Shown in pieces: positions 16,230-24,400 of a stretch of DNA of 64,000 nucleotides (position 1 is the first letter of the stretch; each line of letters opens with the position of its first letter). The notes under the pieces are model-generated. The model did not search any database, was not told the origin of the DNA, and saw only the letters and a list, made by a program, of their open reading frames with translations. The translations under genes were made by a program, and so were the position numbers. This DNA comes from Agromyces ramosus. Its GTDB lineage: Bacteria; Actinomycetota; Actinomycetes; Actinomycetales; Microbacteriaceae. The stretch lies in assembly GCF_004216665.1 (NCBI RefSeq), contig NZ_SGWY01000001.1, positions 682,001-746,000 of the forward strand, given 5' to 3'.

Positions 16230-17231
16230 TCAGGGAATGCGCAGCACCACGTTGCCTCGCTTGCGGCCGCTGTCGACGTAGCGGTGGGCCTCGACGATGT
16301 CGTCCAGGTCGTACGTGCGGTCGATCACGGGCCGGATCCCGCCCTCCTCGGCGAGGCGCGAGAGCCCTGCAAGGTCGTCGTGCGAGACGGGCCCGGGCGT
16401 GAACGTGACGGTCTTTCCGCTGCGACGCGTCTGCCGCGACGCGGCCAGCATGCCGCCGAGGCCCGTGATCACGAGCAGGAGGGCACCGCCGGGCCTCAGC
16501 GAGTGCTCCACCCGCGTGAACGGGGCGTCGCCGCCGCACTCCACGATGACGTCGTAGGTGCGACCGCTCGCGGCGAAGTCCTCACGGGCGCGATCGATGA
16601 CGTGGTCGGCGCCGAGCGAGCGCACCAGGTCGGCCTTGCCCGCGCTGCACACGCCGGTGACGGTCGCGCCGCGCTGCTTCGCGAGTTGCACGACCGCCGT
16701 GCCCACGGCACCGGATGCCCCGTTCACGAGCACCTCCGAGCCCGTGCCGAGCTGCACGCGGTTGAGGTAGGCGAGCGCCGTGTACCCGCCGAACACGAGC
16801 GACGCGGACTCCTCGAAGGTGAGGTTGCGGGGCTTCTGCGCGATCGCGTCGGCCTGCGGCACGCACGCGTATTCGGCGTGTGCGCCGAACGACGCTCCGA
16901 GCATCGCGATCACCTCGTCGCCGGGTGCGAAGCCGGTGACCTCGTCGCCGACGGCCTCGACGACCCCGGCGGCATCCATGCCGAGCACCCGCCTGCGCGG
17001 CCGGAACACCCCGAGGGCGAGCGGGATGTAGAACCACATGCCCTTCGGCAGGTCGCGGCTGCGCGTGCGGTGGTCGGCGATGCTCACGGTGCTCGCGTGC
17101 ACCCGCACGAGCAGCTCGTCGGCCTTCGGCACCGGCTTGTGCACGCGCTCGACCTGCACGACCTCGGGCCCACCGAAGCGGTGGATCACCGCGGCCCGCA
17201 TCGTCGTCGTCTGCGTCATCGTGGCTTCCAT
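16230..17231 (-). CDS. MDR-superfamily quinone oxidoreductase-like protein
   Basis: A 333-residue medium-chain dehydrogenase/reductase of the NAD(P)-dependent quinone reductase/alcohol dehydrogenase type. A GroES-like N-terminal domain contains MRAAVIHRFGGPEVV and GMDAAGVVEAVG; the cofactor loop is NGASGAVGTAVVQLAKQ. No structural-zinc cysteine cluster is seen. ATG 17229-17231 has AGGTG six bases upstream; an ATG four codons later is the alternative. It is divergent from the TetR gene, with a near-perfect 29-bp dyad between, so it is the likely repressed target. Confidence 0.85.
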   Translation of the reverse strand: MEATMTQTTTMRAAVIHRFGGPEVVQVERVHKPVPKADELLVRVHASTVSIADHRTRSRDLPKGMWFYIPLALGVFRPRRRVLGMDAAGVVEAVGDEVTGFAPGDEVIAMLGASFGAHAEYACVPQADAIAQKPRNLTFEESASLVFGGYTALAYLNRVQLGTGSEVLVNGASGAVGTAVVQLAKQRGATVTGVCSAGKADLVRSLGADHVIDRAREDFAASGRTYDVIVECGGDAPFTRVEHSLRPGGALLLVITGLGGMLAASRQTRRSGKTVTFTPGPVSHDDLAGLSRLAEEGGIRPVIDRTYDLDDIVEAHRYVDSGRKRGNVVLRIP

Positions 17232-17243
17232 GAGCTGCACCTG

Positions 17244-17272
17244 CCTTACGTTGTAAGTCTTACAACGTAAGG
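17244..17272. promoter_or_regulatory. 29-bp near-perfect palindrome, TetR operator
   Basis: The arms CCTTACGTTGTAAG and CTTACAACGTAAGG are exact over 14 bp with a single central base. It ends 13 bases before the oxidoreductase ATG, in the 129-base divergent region before the TetR gene. The AT-rich core and exact symmetry make it a strong repressor site; binding by the adjacent TetR protein is inferred. Confidence 0.75.
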
Positions 17273-17360
17273 TAGCGTGGATTCCGACGGTTGTCGAGAG
17301 GGAGAATCCCGCACACGTCGCACGCTTGTAGCGTGGTGAGCACGAGGGGAGGACGAGCCG

Positions 17361-18104
17361 ATGTCGTCGACCACCGCACAGAGCGCCGCGCGGAACGCCG
17401 CGCGCAGCGCCGAGGGCCGCACCCCGCTCACGCGCGAGCGGGTGCTGCAGACGGCCGTCGACCTCGCCGACGCCGGCGGCATCGACGCGCTGACGATCCG
17501 CCGCCTCGCCGAGCAGCTCGGCGTCGAGCCCATGTCGCTCTACTACCACGTGCCCAACAAGGAGGCGATCCTCGACGGCATCGTCGAGCTCGTGTTCGCC
17601 GAGGTCGAGGCGGCGACGGGCGGATTCGACGTGCCCGACGCGGACGCCGCGTGGAAGGCCTCGCTGCGCACGCGCATCCTCGCGGCGCGCGGCGTGATGC
17701 TGCGGCATCCGTGGGCGCCGGGGGTCATGGACTCGCGCCACGGGCTCGGCCTCACGACCGCCCGCTACGTCGACTCGGTGGTGGGCACCCTGCGATCCGG
17801 CGGCTTCTCGTACGACCTCATCCACCACTCCATGCACGCACTCGGCAGCCGCATGTTCGGGTTCTCGCAGGAGCTCGGCGAGGAGGACGGCGGTGACGCG
17901 GCGTCCGGTGACTCCGAGCAGCTCCAGCAGATGGCCGCGCAGGTGCCCCACCTCGCCGCGATGCTCTCGGTCGTGCGGCACGACGACCCCGACTCCACGC
18001 TCGGATGGTGCGACGACCAGTTCGAGTTCGAGTTCGGGCTCGACCTCCTGCTCGACGGGCTGGAGCGGGCCCGGCAGCGAGAATCGAGCCCGGGGCCGCG
18101 GTGA
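17361..18104 (+). CDS. TetR/AcrR-family repressor
   Basis: A 247-residue regulator with an N-terminal HTH (about residues 22-75; ALTIRRLAEQLGVEPMSLYYHVPNKEAIL) and a helical TetR_C-like ligand domain. Unusually, about 20 Ala/Ser/Thr-rich residues precede the HTH. GGGAGG lies about eight bases before the ATG. It is divergent from the quinone-reductase-like gene and presumably represses it through the dyad at 17244-17272. The inducer is probably a quinone or other electrophile (inference from the target). Confidence 0.88.
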   Translation: MSSTTAQSAARNAARSAEGRTPLTRERVLQTAVDLADAGGIDALTIRRLAEQLGVEPMSLYYHVPNKEAILDGIVELVFAEVEAATGGFDVPDADAAWKASLRTRILAARGVMLRHPWAPGVMDSRHGLGLTTARYVDSVVGTLRSGGFSYDLIHHSMHALGSRMFGFSQELGEEDGGDAASGDSEQLQQMAAQVPHLAAMLSVVRHDDPDSTLGWCDDQFEFEFGLDLLLDGLERARQRESSPGPR

Positions 18105-18109
18105 CCGGC

Positions 18110-18724
18110 TCAGCCGGCGAGCCGGAGCTCCGCCTCGCGCTGCTCGATCTCGAGGCGCACCCGCTCGAAGTCGACGCCACCCACGGAGAGCACCTGCCAC
18201 GCGGCATCCGTGCGCCGCACATGTGACGACGAGGCGTTGTCGAGCTTCGGGTAGTGGGCCGCCTCGTGCCCGCTGATCTCGGCGAGCGTGTGGCGGATGA
18301 GAGTGCCGTGCGCGACGACGAGCACGCGTGCACCGTCGTGGTCGCGCGCGATCCGCTCGATGCCGCGCAGGCCGCGCGGTCCGACCTCCTCGTCGGGCTC
18401 CTTGCCGGCGAAGTCGCGGTCGGGCCAGCGCACGTACAGCTCCGAGACGGGCGTCCCCTCCGCCGCGCCGAAGTCCTGTTCGACGAGCTCGTCGTAGCTG
18501 GCGCCGAGCGGCAGGCCGAGTGTCGTCGCGATGACCTGCGCGGTCTCGCGCGCCCGCACGAGGGGCGAGCTCACGACCGCGTCCCACGGCGCGCCCGCCA
18601 GGGCGGATGCCGCGGCGAGCGCCTGTGCGCGACCCGTGTCGTTGAGCGGGATGTCGGTGCGCCCCTGCATGACGCCCGCGAGGTTCCAGTCGGTCTGTCC
18701 GTGGCGGATGAGGGCGAGCAGCAT
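18110..18724 (-). CDS. Histidine phosphatase (phosphoglycerate mutase-like)
   Basis: A 204-residue histidine-phosphatase superfamily member with the catalytic loop LIRHGQTDWN (residues 5-14), the SSPLVRARETA arginine block and the late VVAHGTLIRH histidine. It removes phosphate from small metabolites; the substrate cannot be read. The ATG at 18722-18724 lies seven bases after a TAGGCT (18732-18737). Long open frames continue far upstream only because the adjacent octamer tract has no stop codons. It ends close to the TetR gene, convergent. Confidence 0.85.
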   Translation of the reverse strand: MLLALIRHGQTDWNLAGVMQGRTDIPLNDTGRAQALAAASALAGAPWDAVVSSPLVRARETAQVIATTLGLPLGASYDELVEQDFGAAEGTPVSELYVRWPDRDFAGKEPDEEVGPRGLRGIERIARDHDGARVLVVAHGTLIRHTLAEISGHEAAHYPKLDNASSSHVRRTDAAWQVLSVGGVDFERVRLEIEQREAELRLAG

Positions 18725-18731
18725 GCCCTCC

Positions 18732-18737
18732 AGCCTA
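18732..18737 (-). promoter_or_regulatory. -10 box TAGGCT
   Basis: Lies seven bases before the histidine phosphatase ATG, at the near edge of the 972-base gap that holds the octamer array. Confidence 0.5.
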
Positions 18738-18808
18738 GGCGGGCGCGGCTGGGCGGATGCCCCGTGCGGAGGCGTGCGGCGGTGCGTGCTGTCGATTCGG
18801 CAGACCCG

Positions 18809-18827
18809 CTGCAGGGGGTACCTGCAG
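18809..18827. promoter_or_regulatory. Inverted repeat CTGCAGG-N5-CCTGCAG
   Basis: Seven-base perfect arms around GGGTA, upstream of the histidine phosphatase gene and just outside the octamer array. It could be an operator or a small hairpin; no regulator gene is adjacent. The rest of 18725-18880 shows nothing I can interpret. Confidence 0.35.
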
Positions 18828-18879
18828 TTGGCGACTCGCGTGCGCCGATACGACTTCCGCTGCACTGCCGCACGACCGC

Positions 18880-19562
18880 GCGGCCATGCGACCGCGCCAC
18901 CGCACGACGGACTGCACAACCGCACCACCGCACTACGGACCGCACAAGCGCACCACCGCACGACGACCGCACAACCGCACAACCGCACCAGAGCACCAGA
19001 GCACCAGAGCACCAGAGCACCAGAGCACCAGAGCACCAGAGCACCAGAGCACCACCGCGCCACAGCACCACCGCGCCACAGCACCACCGCACCACAGCAC
19101 CACCGCACCACAGCACCACCGCACCACAGCACCACCGCACCACAGCACCACCGCACCACCGCACCACAGCACCACCGCACCACAGCACCACCGCACCACC
19201 GCGCCACCGCGCCACCGCGCCACCGCGCGACGGACCGCACCACTGCGGCACCGCACAACCGCACCACCGCACCACCGCACAACCGCACAACCGCACAACC
19301 GCACCACCGCACCACCACACGACGGACCGCACCACCGCACAACCGCACAACCGCACCACCGAACCACCACACGACGGACCGCACCACCGCACAACCGCAC
19401 CACCGCACCGCCACACGACGGACCGCACCACCGCACAACCGCACCACCGCACCACCGCGCCACCACACGACGGACCGCACCACCGCACAACCGCACCACC
19501 GCACGACCACGCCACCGCACGACGGACCGCGCCACCGCACCGACCGCACCAGCGCGCGACCG
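18880..19562. repeat. T-free array of 8-bp units in a divergent intergenic region
   Basis: About 680 bases of low-complexity DNA in the 972-base gap between divergent genes at 18724 and 19697. The core is a strict 8-bp register from 18991 to 19230: eight exact GAGCACCA units (18991-19054), then CCGCACCA/CAGCACCA units alternating as 16-bp pairs, then CCGCGCCA. After that come blocks of five or six ACCGCACC/ACCGCACA octamers closed by ACACG-ACGG, recurring 44-52 bases apart (near 19316, 19368, 19412, 19464). The plus strand has almost no T: none between about 18936 and 19242. Stop codons are absent in essentially all frames, but no ribosome binding site or coding bias marks a gene. The flank 19563-19696 holds nothing recognisable. 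Confidence 0.9.
18991..19054 (+). repeat. Eight exact tandem copies of GAGCACCA
   Basis: Perfect 64-base microsatellite-like run inside the larger array, with identical copies and a sharp transition to the CCGCRCCA units at 19055. Identity of copies suggests recent slippage expansion. Confidence 0.9.
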
Positions 19563-19696
19563 GAAGGACACGACTTCGAACCGCGGCGACCGACGACGCG
19601 CGAACGGCCGGCTGACGTGCGACTCGGCCGATCGGACGAGGCGATTCGGGCCGATCCGCCGATGCCCCGAACGGCGTGGCTCCCGAGCATTGAGGC

Positions 19697-20434
19697 ATGA
19701 CCGCATCCTCCGCGCACCCGTGGGCGCGCATCCGCCCGCCGATCCCCTCCCCACCGCCGGCGAAGCCGCGACGCGAGTGGCTGGCCCCCGCCGGACTCAT
19801 CCTCCTGAGCCTCGTCCCGGTGCTCGCCGGGTCAATGCGGCTCACCGAGCTGGCGAGCGGCGGCACGGTCACTCCCGAGAACGCCCGGTTCCTCGACTCG
19901 CCGGTTCCGGTCGTGGTGCACATCGTCGCCTCGACGGTGTTCCTGCTGCTCGGGGCGCTGCAGTTCGCGCCCTCCCTGCGCCGCCGACGCTGGCACCGCC
20001 TCGCCGGGCGCGTGCTGGTGCCGGCCGGACTGCTCTCGGCGCTCTCGGCGATCTGGATGACGCTCTTCTACGACCTGCCCGCCGTGAACGGCGTCGCGCT
20101 CTTCGTGATGCGCCTCGGCTTCGGCTCGGCGATGGCAGCGGGCATCGTGTTCGCGTTCGTCGCGATCCGGCGCGGCGACGTCGTCACGCACAGCGCATGG
20201 ATGACCCGCGCCTACGCGATCGGCCTCGGCGCCGGGACGCAGGTGTTCACCTTCCTGCCGTGGACCCTGGTGTTCGGCGCTCCGGATGAGGCGATCCACG
20301 CGCTGCTCATGGGCGCCGGCTGGGTGATCAACCTCGCCGTGGCCGAGGTCGTCATCCGTCGTCGGGCCGCTCGCCGCGGTGGCCCGTCCCGTTCGGCCGG
20401 CCGATCCGGCGCAGCTCGTGCGCCCCTATCATGA
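19697..20434 (+). CDS. DUF2306-like membrane protein
   Basis: A 245-residue protein with about six helices after a 28-residue Pro-rich cytoplasmic N terminus. The helices VVVHIVASTVFLLLGALQF, WHRLAGRVLV, SAIWMTLFY, and the later HSAWMTRAYAIGLGAGTQ with its His resemble DUF2306 proteins, whose conserved histidines suggest haem or metal binding. The C terminus is an Arg/Gly/Ser-rich tail. GAGCAT six bases before the ATG is a degenerate -10 box. It directly precedes the histidine kinase gene by four bases, though that gene has its own -10 box. Confidence 0.78.
   Translation: MTASSAHPWARIRPPIPSPPPAKPRREWLAPAGLILLSLVPVLAGSMRLTELASGGTVTPENARFLDSPVPVVVHIVASTVFLLLGALQFAPSLRRRRWHRLAGRVLVPAGLLSALSAIWMTLFYDLPAVNGVALFVMRLGFGSAMAAGIVFAFVAIRRGDVVTHSAWMTRAYAIGLGAGTQVFTFLPWTLVFGAPDEAIHALLMGAGWVINLAVAEVVIRRRAARRGGPSRSAGRSGAARAPLS
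20427..20432 (+). promoter_or_regulatory. -10 box TATCAT inside the end of the DUF2306-like gene
   Basis: Ends six bases before the histidine kinase ATG at 20439, giving the two-component genes their own leaderless promoter within the last codons of the upstream gene. Confidence 0.55.
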
Positions 20435-20438
20435 GGGC

Positions 20439-21575
20439 ATGACGAGCCCCCTCCGCTCGCTCTGGGACGCACCGGCCGCCGTGCCGCCGCCACCCCGGCG
20501 TGTCTGGCGCGACTGGGTGCTGGTGGCCGTGCTGCCGCTCGTCGCGATCTTCGAGGCGGCGGTGCGCCCCGACGACGTGCCGTGGCGCTGGCTCTGGGTG
20601 GGCGTGCTCGTCGCACTCGTGCCGACCCTGCTGTGGCGCCGGACGCACCCGCTGGCGATGCTCGCCATCGCGTTCGGCGTCGGGTCGGTCTTCACTCTGG
20701 CGACCGGCGGCGACCCGCAGCTCGTCACGACGGCGTACTTCCTGCTGCTCGTGTACGCCGTCGTGCGGTGGGGCTCGGGACGCGCGATGGCGGCGGCGGG
20801 CGCGATCATGCTCGCGTCATCCGCGTTGTCGTTCGCGCTCGCCCCGACCGCCATCGGCGATGTCATCGGGGGCCTGGCCGTCGTGGCCGCGACGGTCAGC
20901 CTCGGCGTGGCCTTCCGCTGGCGGGCGGCGGCACGGGCTCGGGAGATCGACCGCGTGAAGCTCCTCGAGCGCGAGCAGCTCGCCCGCGACCTCCACGACA
21001 CCGTCGCCCATCACGTCTCCGCGATCGCCATCCAGGCGCAGGCCGGCACGGCGGTGGCGGCCACCGATCCCGCCGCCGCCGTCGAGGTGCTGCGCGTCAT
21101 CGAGGGCGAGGCCTCCCGTACGCTCGACGAGATGCGCTCCATGGTCCGCGTGCTCCGTCGCGACGACGTCGCCGATCGATCGCCGGGTCCGGGGCTCTCC
21201 GATCTCCGCGCGCTCGCGCACGCCGGCACCGGTCGCGGGCCGACCGTCGAGGTCCGACTCGTCGGCGACGTCGAGGCCGTTCCCCCCACCGTCGCCGCCG
21301 CGGTGTATCGCCTCGCGCAGGAGGCGGTGACGAACGCCCGGCGCCACGCGCGCAGTGCCACCCGCGTCGACGTGCGCGTGGAGGTGGACGAGGCGGCGAT
21401 CCGGCTCGACGTGCGCGACGACGGCGACCCCGTGGCATCCGCCGCCGCCGGCTACGGGATGACGGGGATGGCCGAGCGGGCGACCCTGCTCGGCGGCACC
21501 TGCGAGGCGGGCCCCGCGTCCGGAGGCGGATGGGCCGTGTCGGCCGTGCTTCCACGGTCGGGCTGGTCGACGTGA
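20439..21575 (+). CDS. NarL-type sensor histidine kinase
   Basis: A 378-residue membrane kinase. Four or five helices fill residues 20-160 with no large extracellular loop, so it likely senses membrane or cytoplasmic state. The HisKA_3 dimerisation helix carries the phospho-acceptor in ARDLHDTVAHHVSAIA (about residue 187), and the ATPase domain ends with LDVRDDGDPV and the G-box GYGMTGMAERA. The ATG at 20439 is favoured over an upstream start. Its stop overlaps the response-regulator GTG (GTGA), so the pair is coupled. Confidence 0.9.
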   Translation: MTSPLRSLWDAPAAVPPPPRRVWRDWVLVAVLPLVAIFEAAVRPDDVPWRWLWVGVLVALVPTLLWRRTHPLAMLAIAFGVGSVFTLATGGDPQLVTTAYFLLLVYAVVRWGSGRAMAAAGAIMLASSALSFALAPTAIGDVIGGLAVVAATVSLGVAFRWRAAARAREIDRVKLLEREQLARDLHDTVAHHVSAIAIQAQAGTAVAATDPAAAVEVLRVIEGEASRTLDEMRSMVRVLRRDDVADRSPGPGLSDLRALAHAGTGRGPTVEVRLVGDVEAVPPTVAAAVYRLAQEAVTNARRHARSATRVDVRVEVDEAAIRLDVRDDGDPVASAAAGYGMTGMAERATLLGGTCEAGPASGGGWAVSAVLPRSGWST

Positions 21576-22267
21576 GCGTCGACACGAGCGTGCGCGTGCT
21601 CATCGCCGACGACCAGGAGCTCGTGCGCACCGGGCTCCGGATGATCCTCGATGCGCAGCCCGACATCGAAGTCGTGGGCGAGGCGGCCGACGGTGCGGAG
21701 GCCGTGGCGCTCGCGCGGAGCATCCGCCCCGACGTGTGCCTCTTCGACATCCGGATGCCGGTGATGGACGGCCTCGAGGCGACGCTCGCCCTCGCCGGGC
21801 CGGGCGTCGACGACCCCGTCCCGGTCGTCGTGATCACCACCTTCGACCTCGACGAGTACGTGTACGCGGCGCTGCGCGCGGGAGCCCGGGGCTTCCTCCT
21901 GAAGAACGCGGGAGCAACGCTGCTCGCCCAGGCCGTGCACGCCGCCGCCCGCGGCGACGCCCTCATCGATCCGAACGTCACCGTGCGCCTGATCCGGACG
22001 TTCTCCGGTTCGACTGCGGGTGGGCGCACGTCGCGCCCGGTGCAGCCGATCGAGCCGCTCACGCCGCGCGAGGAGGAGGTGCTCGCGACCGTCGCGCGGG
22101 GGCTCGGCAACACCGAGATCGCCGCCGAGCTCCACATCTCGCTGAGCACCGTGAAGACGCACCTCGCGAGCCTCATGGCCAAGATCGGCGCACGCAACCG
22201 CGTCGAGGTCGCGATCTGGGCGTACCAGACCGGACGCGTCGATGCGGGGCCGGATCGCCGGACCTAG
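21572..22267 (+). CDS. LuxR/NarL-family response regulator
   Basis: A 231-residue partner of the kinase. The receiver domain (residues 7-125) has the acidic pair ADDQ, phospho-acceptor Asp in CLFDIRMP and Lys in LLKNAG. A LuxR-type HTH occupies about 160-220 (LTPREEEVLATVARGL, then LSTVKTHLASLMAKI). GTG 21572 overlaps the kinase stop. Regulated genes are not evident; the adjacent DUF2306-like gene is a candidate. Confidence 0.92.
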   Translation: MSVDTSVRVLIADDQELVRTGLRMILDAQPDIEVVGEAADGAEAVALARSIRPDVCLFDIRMPVMDGLEATLALAGPGVDDPVPVVVITTFDLDEYVYAALRAGARGFLLKNAGATLLAQAVHAAARGDALIDPNVTVRLIRTFSGSTAGGRTSRPVQPIEPLTPREEEVLATVARGLGNTEIAAELHISLSTVKTHLASLMAKIGARNRVEVAIWAYQTGRVDAGPDRRT

Positions 22268-22357
22268 ACGGATGGGCGTGCGGTCACGGCCACGGCGGCC
22301 TGCCCGCAGGAGCTCGCCGACGAGCCGGCCACCGCGAGGGCCGCGCCGCGCGTCGCG

Positions 22358-23401
22358 TCAGCCCTGGCCCTTGGGCCCGCACCCTCCCCACATGCCGTGA
22401 CGGTCGGGGGCGACATCGTCGACGACGAGCACGTCTCCCCCGAGCGTCACGATGAACGCCGTGTCGCCGACGAACGACAATGACGTCGGACGATCGAGGT
22501 CGTCCACGATGACCGTGAACGTGCCGTTGCCGTTGACGCGCAGGAGCTCGCCGCTGTCGGGGAGACCCGGCGAGCCTGGTTCCACGTCTCCCGGCGAGTC
22601 GCCCTGCGAGAGGGCGTAGTAGCCGCACGAGGCCGCCTCGACGTCGACGATGAGGCTGGAGCCCGCCGCCACGGCACGCGGCGACGACGGATGGCTCGGA
22701 TCGATGACGACCACCCTGCCGGTGGCCGGGTCGTGCGGGATCGGCCCCGCTTCGGCCATGAACACCTTCGCGCCGTCGACCTGCAGGCCCGTGGGGACGA
22801 TGTTCCCGTACTGGGCAACCTCGCTGACCTCGCCGTCGAGGTCGGCGAACAGCAGCCGGTTGTGGTGCCCGTCGGTGACGAGGAACCCGTCACCGTACGG
22901 CACGAACGCGTACTGCACGCCGCTCGGCACGAAGTAGTCGGCGTCCGGCGGATTCTCGATCGACCAGTTGGCGGTGTCGGCGATGAGCGTCGTGGAGTCG
23001 ACGTCGTCGACGCGGTAGATGCCGCCGGTGTCGCTGCCGCCCACGTCGGGACCGACGACGCTGATGAGCACGTACGCCGTCTCGCCGATGAAGGCGACGT
23101 CGAAGACGCCGCCCGGCGCCGTGATCGGCAGGCCAGTCGCGAACGGCGTCGTCGCGCCGGTGGTCGTGTCGATGCGCACGACCTCGCCGCCTGCCCGGTC
23201 GGCGACGTACAGCGCACCATCGGGGCCGATGGTGCTGCCGATCGGACCGGCCAGCCCGGTGGCGAGCACCTCGGCGACCGGCTCGGGACGCTCGCCCGGC
23301 GGGACCGCGTTGGCCGTCGTCGGCAGGAGCACCGCCGGCACCAGTGCAGCCGTCATGATCGCGGCGATGATCGCCGCTCGTCTCGTACCCATGTCCTGCA
23401 T
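22358..23401 (-). CDS. Secreted ScyD/ScyE-type beta-propeller protein
   Basis: A 347-residue exported protein. The first 30 residues form a signal (GTRRAAIIAAIMTAALVPAV) with likely cleavage after ANA. The mature chain repeats an NHL/SMP-30-like propeller pattern (GPDGALYVADRAGGEV, DGFLVTDGHHNRLLFADLDG, TGLQVDGAKVFMAEAGP) typical of ScyD/ScyE family proteins. Two in-frame ATGs compete (23401 and 23392); neither has a strong Shine-Dalgarno. Function in actinobacteria is unknown; scytonemin biosynthesis is not implied. Confidence 0.8.
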   Translation of the reverse strand: MQDMGTRRAAIIAAIMTAALVPAVLLPTTANAVPPGERPEPVAEVLATGLAGPIGSTIGPDGALYVADRAGGEVVRIDTTTGATTPFATGLPITAPGGVFDVAFIGETAYVLISVVGPDVGGSDTGGIYRVDDVDSTTLIADTANWSIENPPDADYFVPSGVQYAFVPYGDGFLVTDGHHNRLLFADLDGEVSEVAQYGNIVPTGLQVDGAKVFMAEAGPIPHDPATGRVVVIDPSHPSSPRAVAAGSSLIVDVEAASCGYYALSQGDSPGDVEPGSPGLPDSGELLRVNGNGTFTVIVDDLDRPTSLSFVGDTAFIVTLGGDVLVVDDVAPDRHGMWGGCGPKGQG

Positions 23402-23626
23402 CCCCAATGCATGTCGAGCCGTCGGCCACGCCGCGGAAGCGGTGCGACCCCGGGGCGCCGCCCTGCGCAGGATCACGGATGTCGCTGCGAGGAGGCAGCA
23501 CCGGCCCAGCCTCCTCCTGCGCGGCGTAAACGTCAAGGATTCCTCAGTTTTGCAGCGGGCTCCGACGACGCGATCGGGAATCCGGGAGCATGCTGTCAAG
23601 CGCGTCACAGGTGCCCCGGCGCTGCG

Positions 23627-23632
23627 TAGGCT
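23627..23632 (+). promoter_or_regulatory. -10 box TAGGCT
   Basis: Ends six bases before the GTG at 23639; no Shine-Dalgarno is present, so the mRNA should begin at the start codon. Confidence 0.6.
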
Positions 23633-23638
23633 GAGCGG

Positions 23639-24340
23639 GTGAAGGTCGTCAGCTACAACCTCCGGAAGCATCGGGCCATCAACGAGCTCGCGGCGCTCGA
23701 CGAGCGCTACTCCCCCGATCTGATGTGCCTGCAGGAGTGCGACACCACCGACCTCCCGCAGCGCCTCGGTCACCTCGAGCTCGCCATGTCGACGTCGGGC
23801 AACCGGCTCGGGCTCGCCGTGTACTACCGCCCCGATCGATACGAGTTCCGGGTCGTGCGGAGCTTCGCGCTCAAGAAGTCGCTGCACGACCACCTGCTGC
23901 GCCCCGCCCACGAACGGCTCATCGGGGTGCGCCTGCTCGACCTCGAGGCCGAGCGCGAACTCGTCGTGGCCTCGTTCCATGCGGCGCCGCTCACCGCGCT
24001 GAACTCCCTGCGTCGCCACCAGATCAAGTCGGCGCTCGCGCAGCTCCAGTTCCTCGGCCCGGGGCTGCCGACGCTGATGGTCGGCGACTACAACTACCCG
24101 GTCTTCAAGGACAACCTCGCCGAGAAGGTCCGCGAGGTCGGCTACGAGCTGACCCTCAGCGACAGCCGCACGTACACGCGCTACAAGTTCTTCCGCGGGC
24201 ACTTCGACCTCGCGACTTCCGTCGGCTTCGACATCGACCGGGTCGAGACCCTGCCGCGCGGGTCGTCCGACCACCTCCCGATCCTGGTCGACGCGCGGTA
24301 CGCCGGCGTGCCCGCCCAGGCGGCGGACGTCGTCATCTGA
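23639..24340 (+). CDS. Cytoplasmic endonuclease/exonuclease/phosphatase-family protein
   Basis: A 233-residue EEP-fold protein without a signal peptide. It opens directly with KVVSYNLRKHRA (the strand carrying the metal-binding Asn), then LMCLQECD with the catalytic Glu, MVGDYNYPVF, and GSSDHLPILVD at the C terminus with the Asp-His pair. Such enzymes are metal-dependent nucleases or phosphatases. It differs from the secreted EEP protein at 14269 in having no export signal. It starts at a GTG placed six bases after TAGGCT. Confidence 0.85.
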   Translation: MKVVSYNLRKHRAINELAALDERYSPDLMCLQECDTTDLPQRLGHLELAMSTSGNRLGLAVYYRPDRYEFRVVRSFALKKSLHDHLLRPAHERLIGVRLLDLEAERELVVASFHAAPLTALNSLRRHQIKSALAQLQFLGPGLPTLMVGDYNYPVFKDNLAEKVREVGYELTLSDSRTYTRYKFFRGHFDLATSVGFDIDRVETLPRGSSDHLPILVDARYAGVPAQAADVVI

Positions 24341-24341
24341 G

Positions 24342-24375
24342 CCCGGCCGCGCACCTCGTTCGGTGCCCGGCCGGG
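24342..24375. terminator. Hairpin between convergent genes
   Basis: Arms CCCGGCCGCGCACC (24342-24355) and 24362-24375 pair with one mismatch over a 6-base TCGTTC loop, just past the EEP stop and before the aldo/keto reductase stop at 24401. Confidence 0.65.
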
Positions 24376-24400
24376 GGCCGCTCGCGAAGCGATCCGAGGG

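Noticed and set aside
18880..19562. CRISPR array
   Set aside because: Units are 8 bp with no unique spacers, and no cas genes are nearby.
18110..19717. Long open frames through the octamer array, such as a 535-codon minus-strand frame joined to the phosphatase
   Set aside because: They arise because the array lacks stop codons in all frames. The conserved phosphatase begins at 18724, and no start signal or family match supports extra N-terminal sequence.
22268..22357. Rho-independent terminator after the response regulator
   Set aside because: Self-complementarity is scattered and no convincing stem could be drawn.
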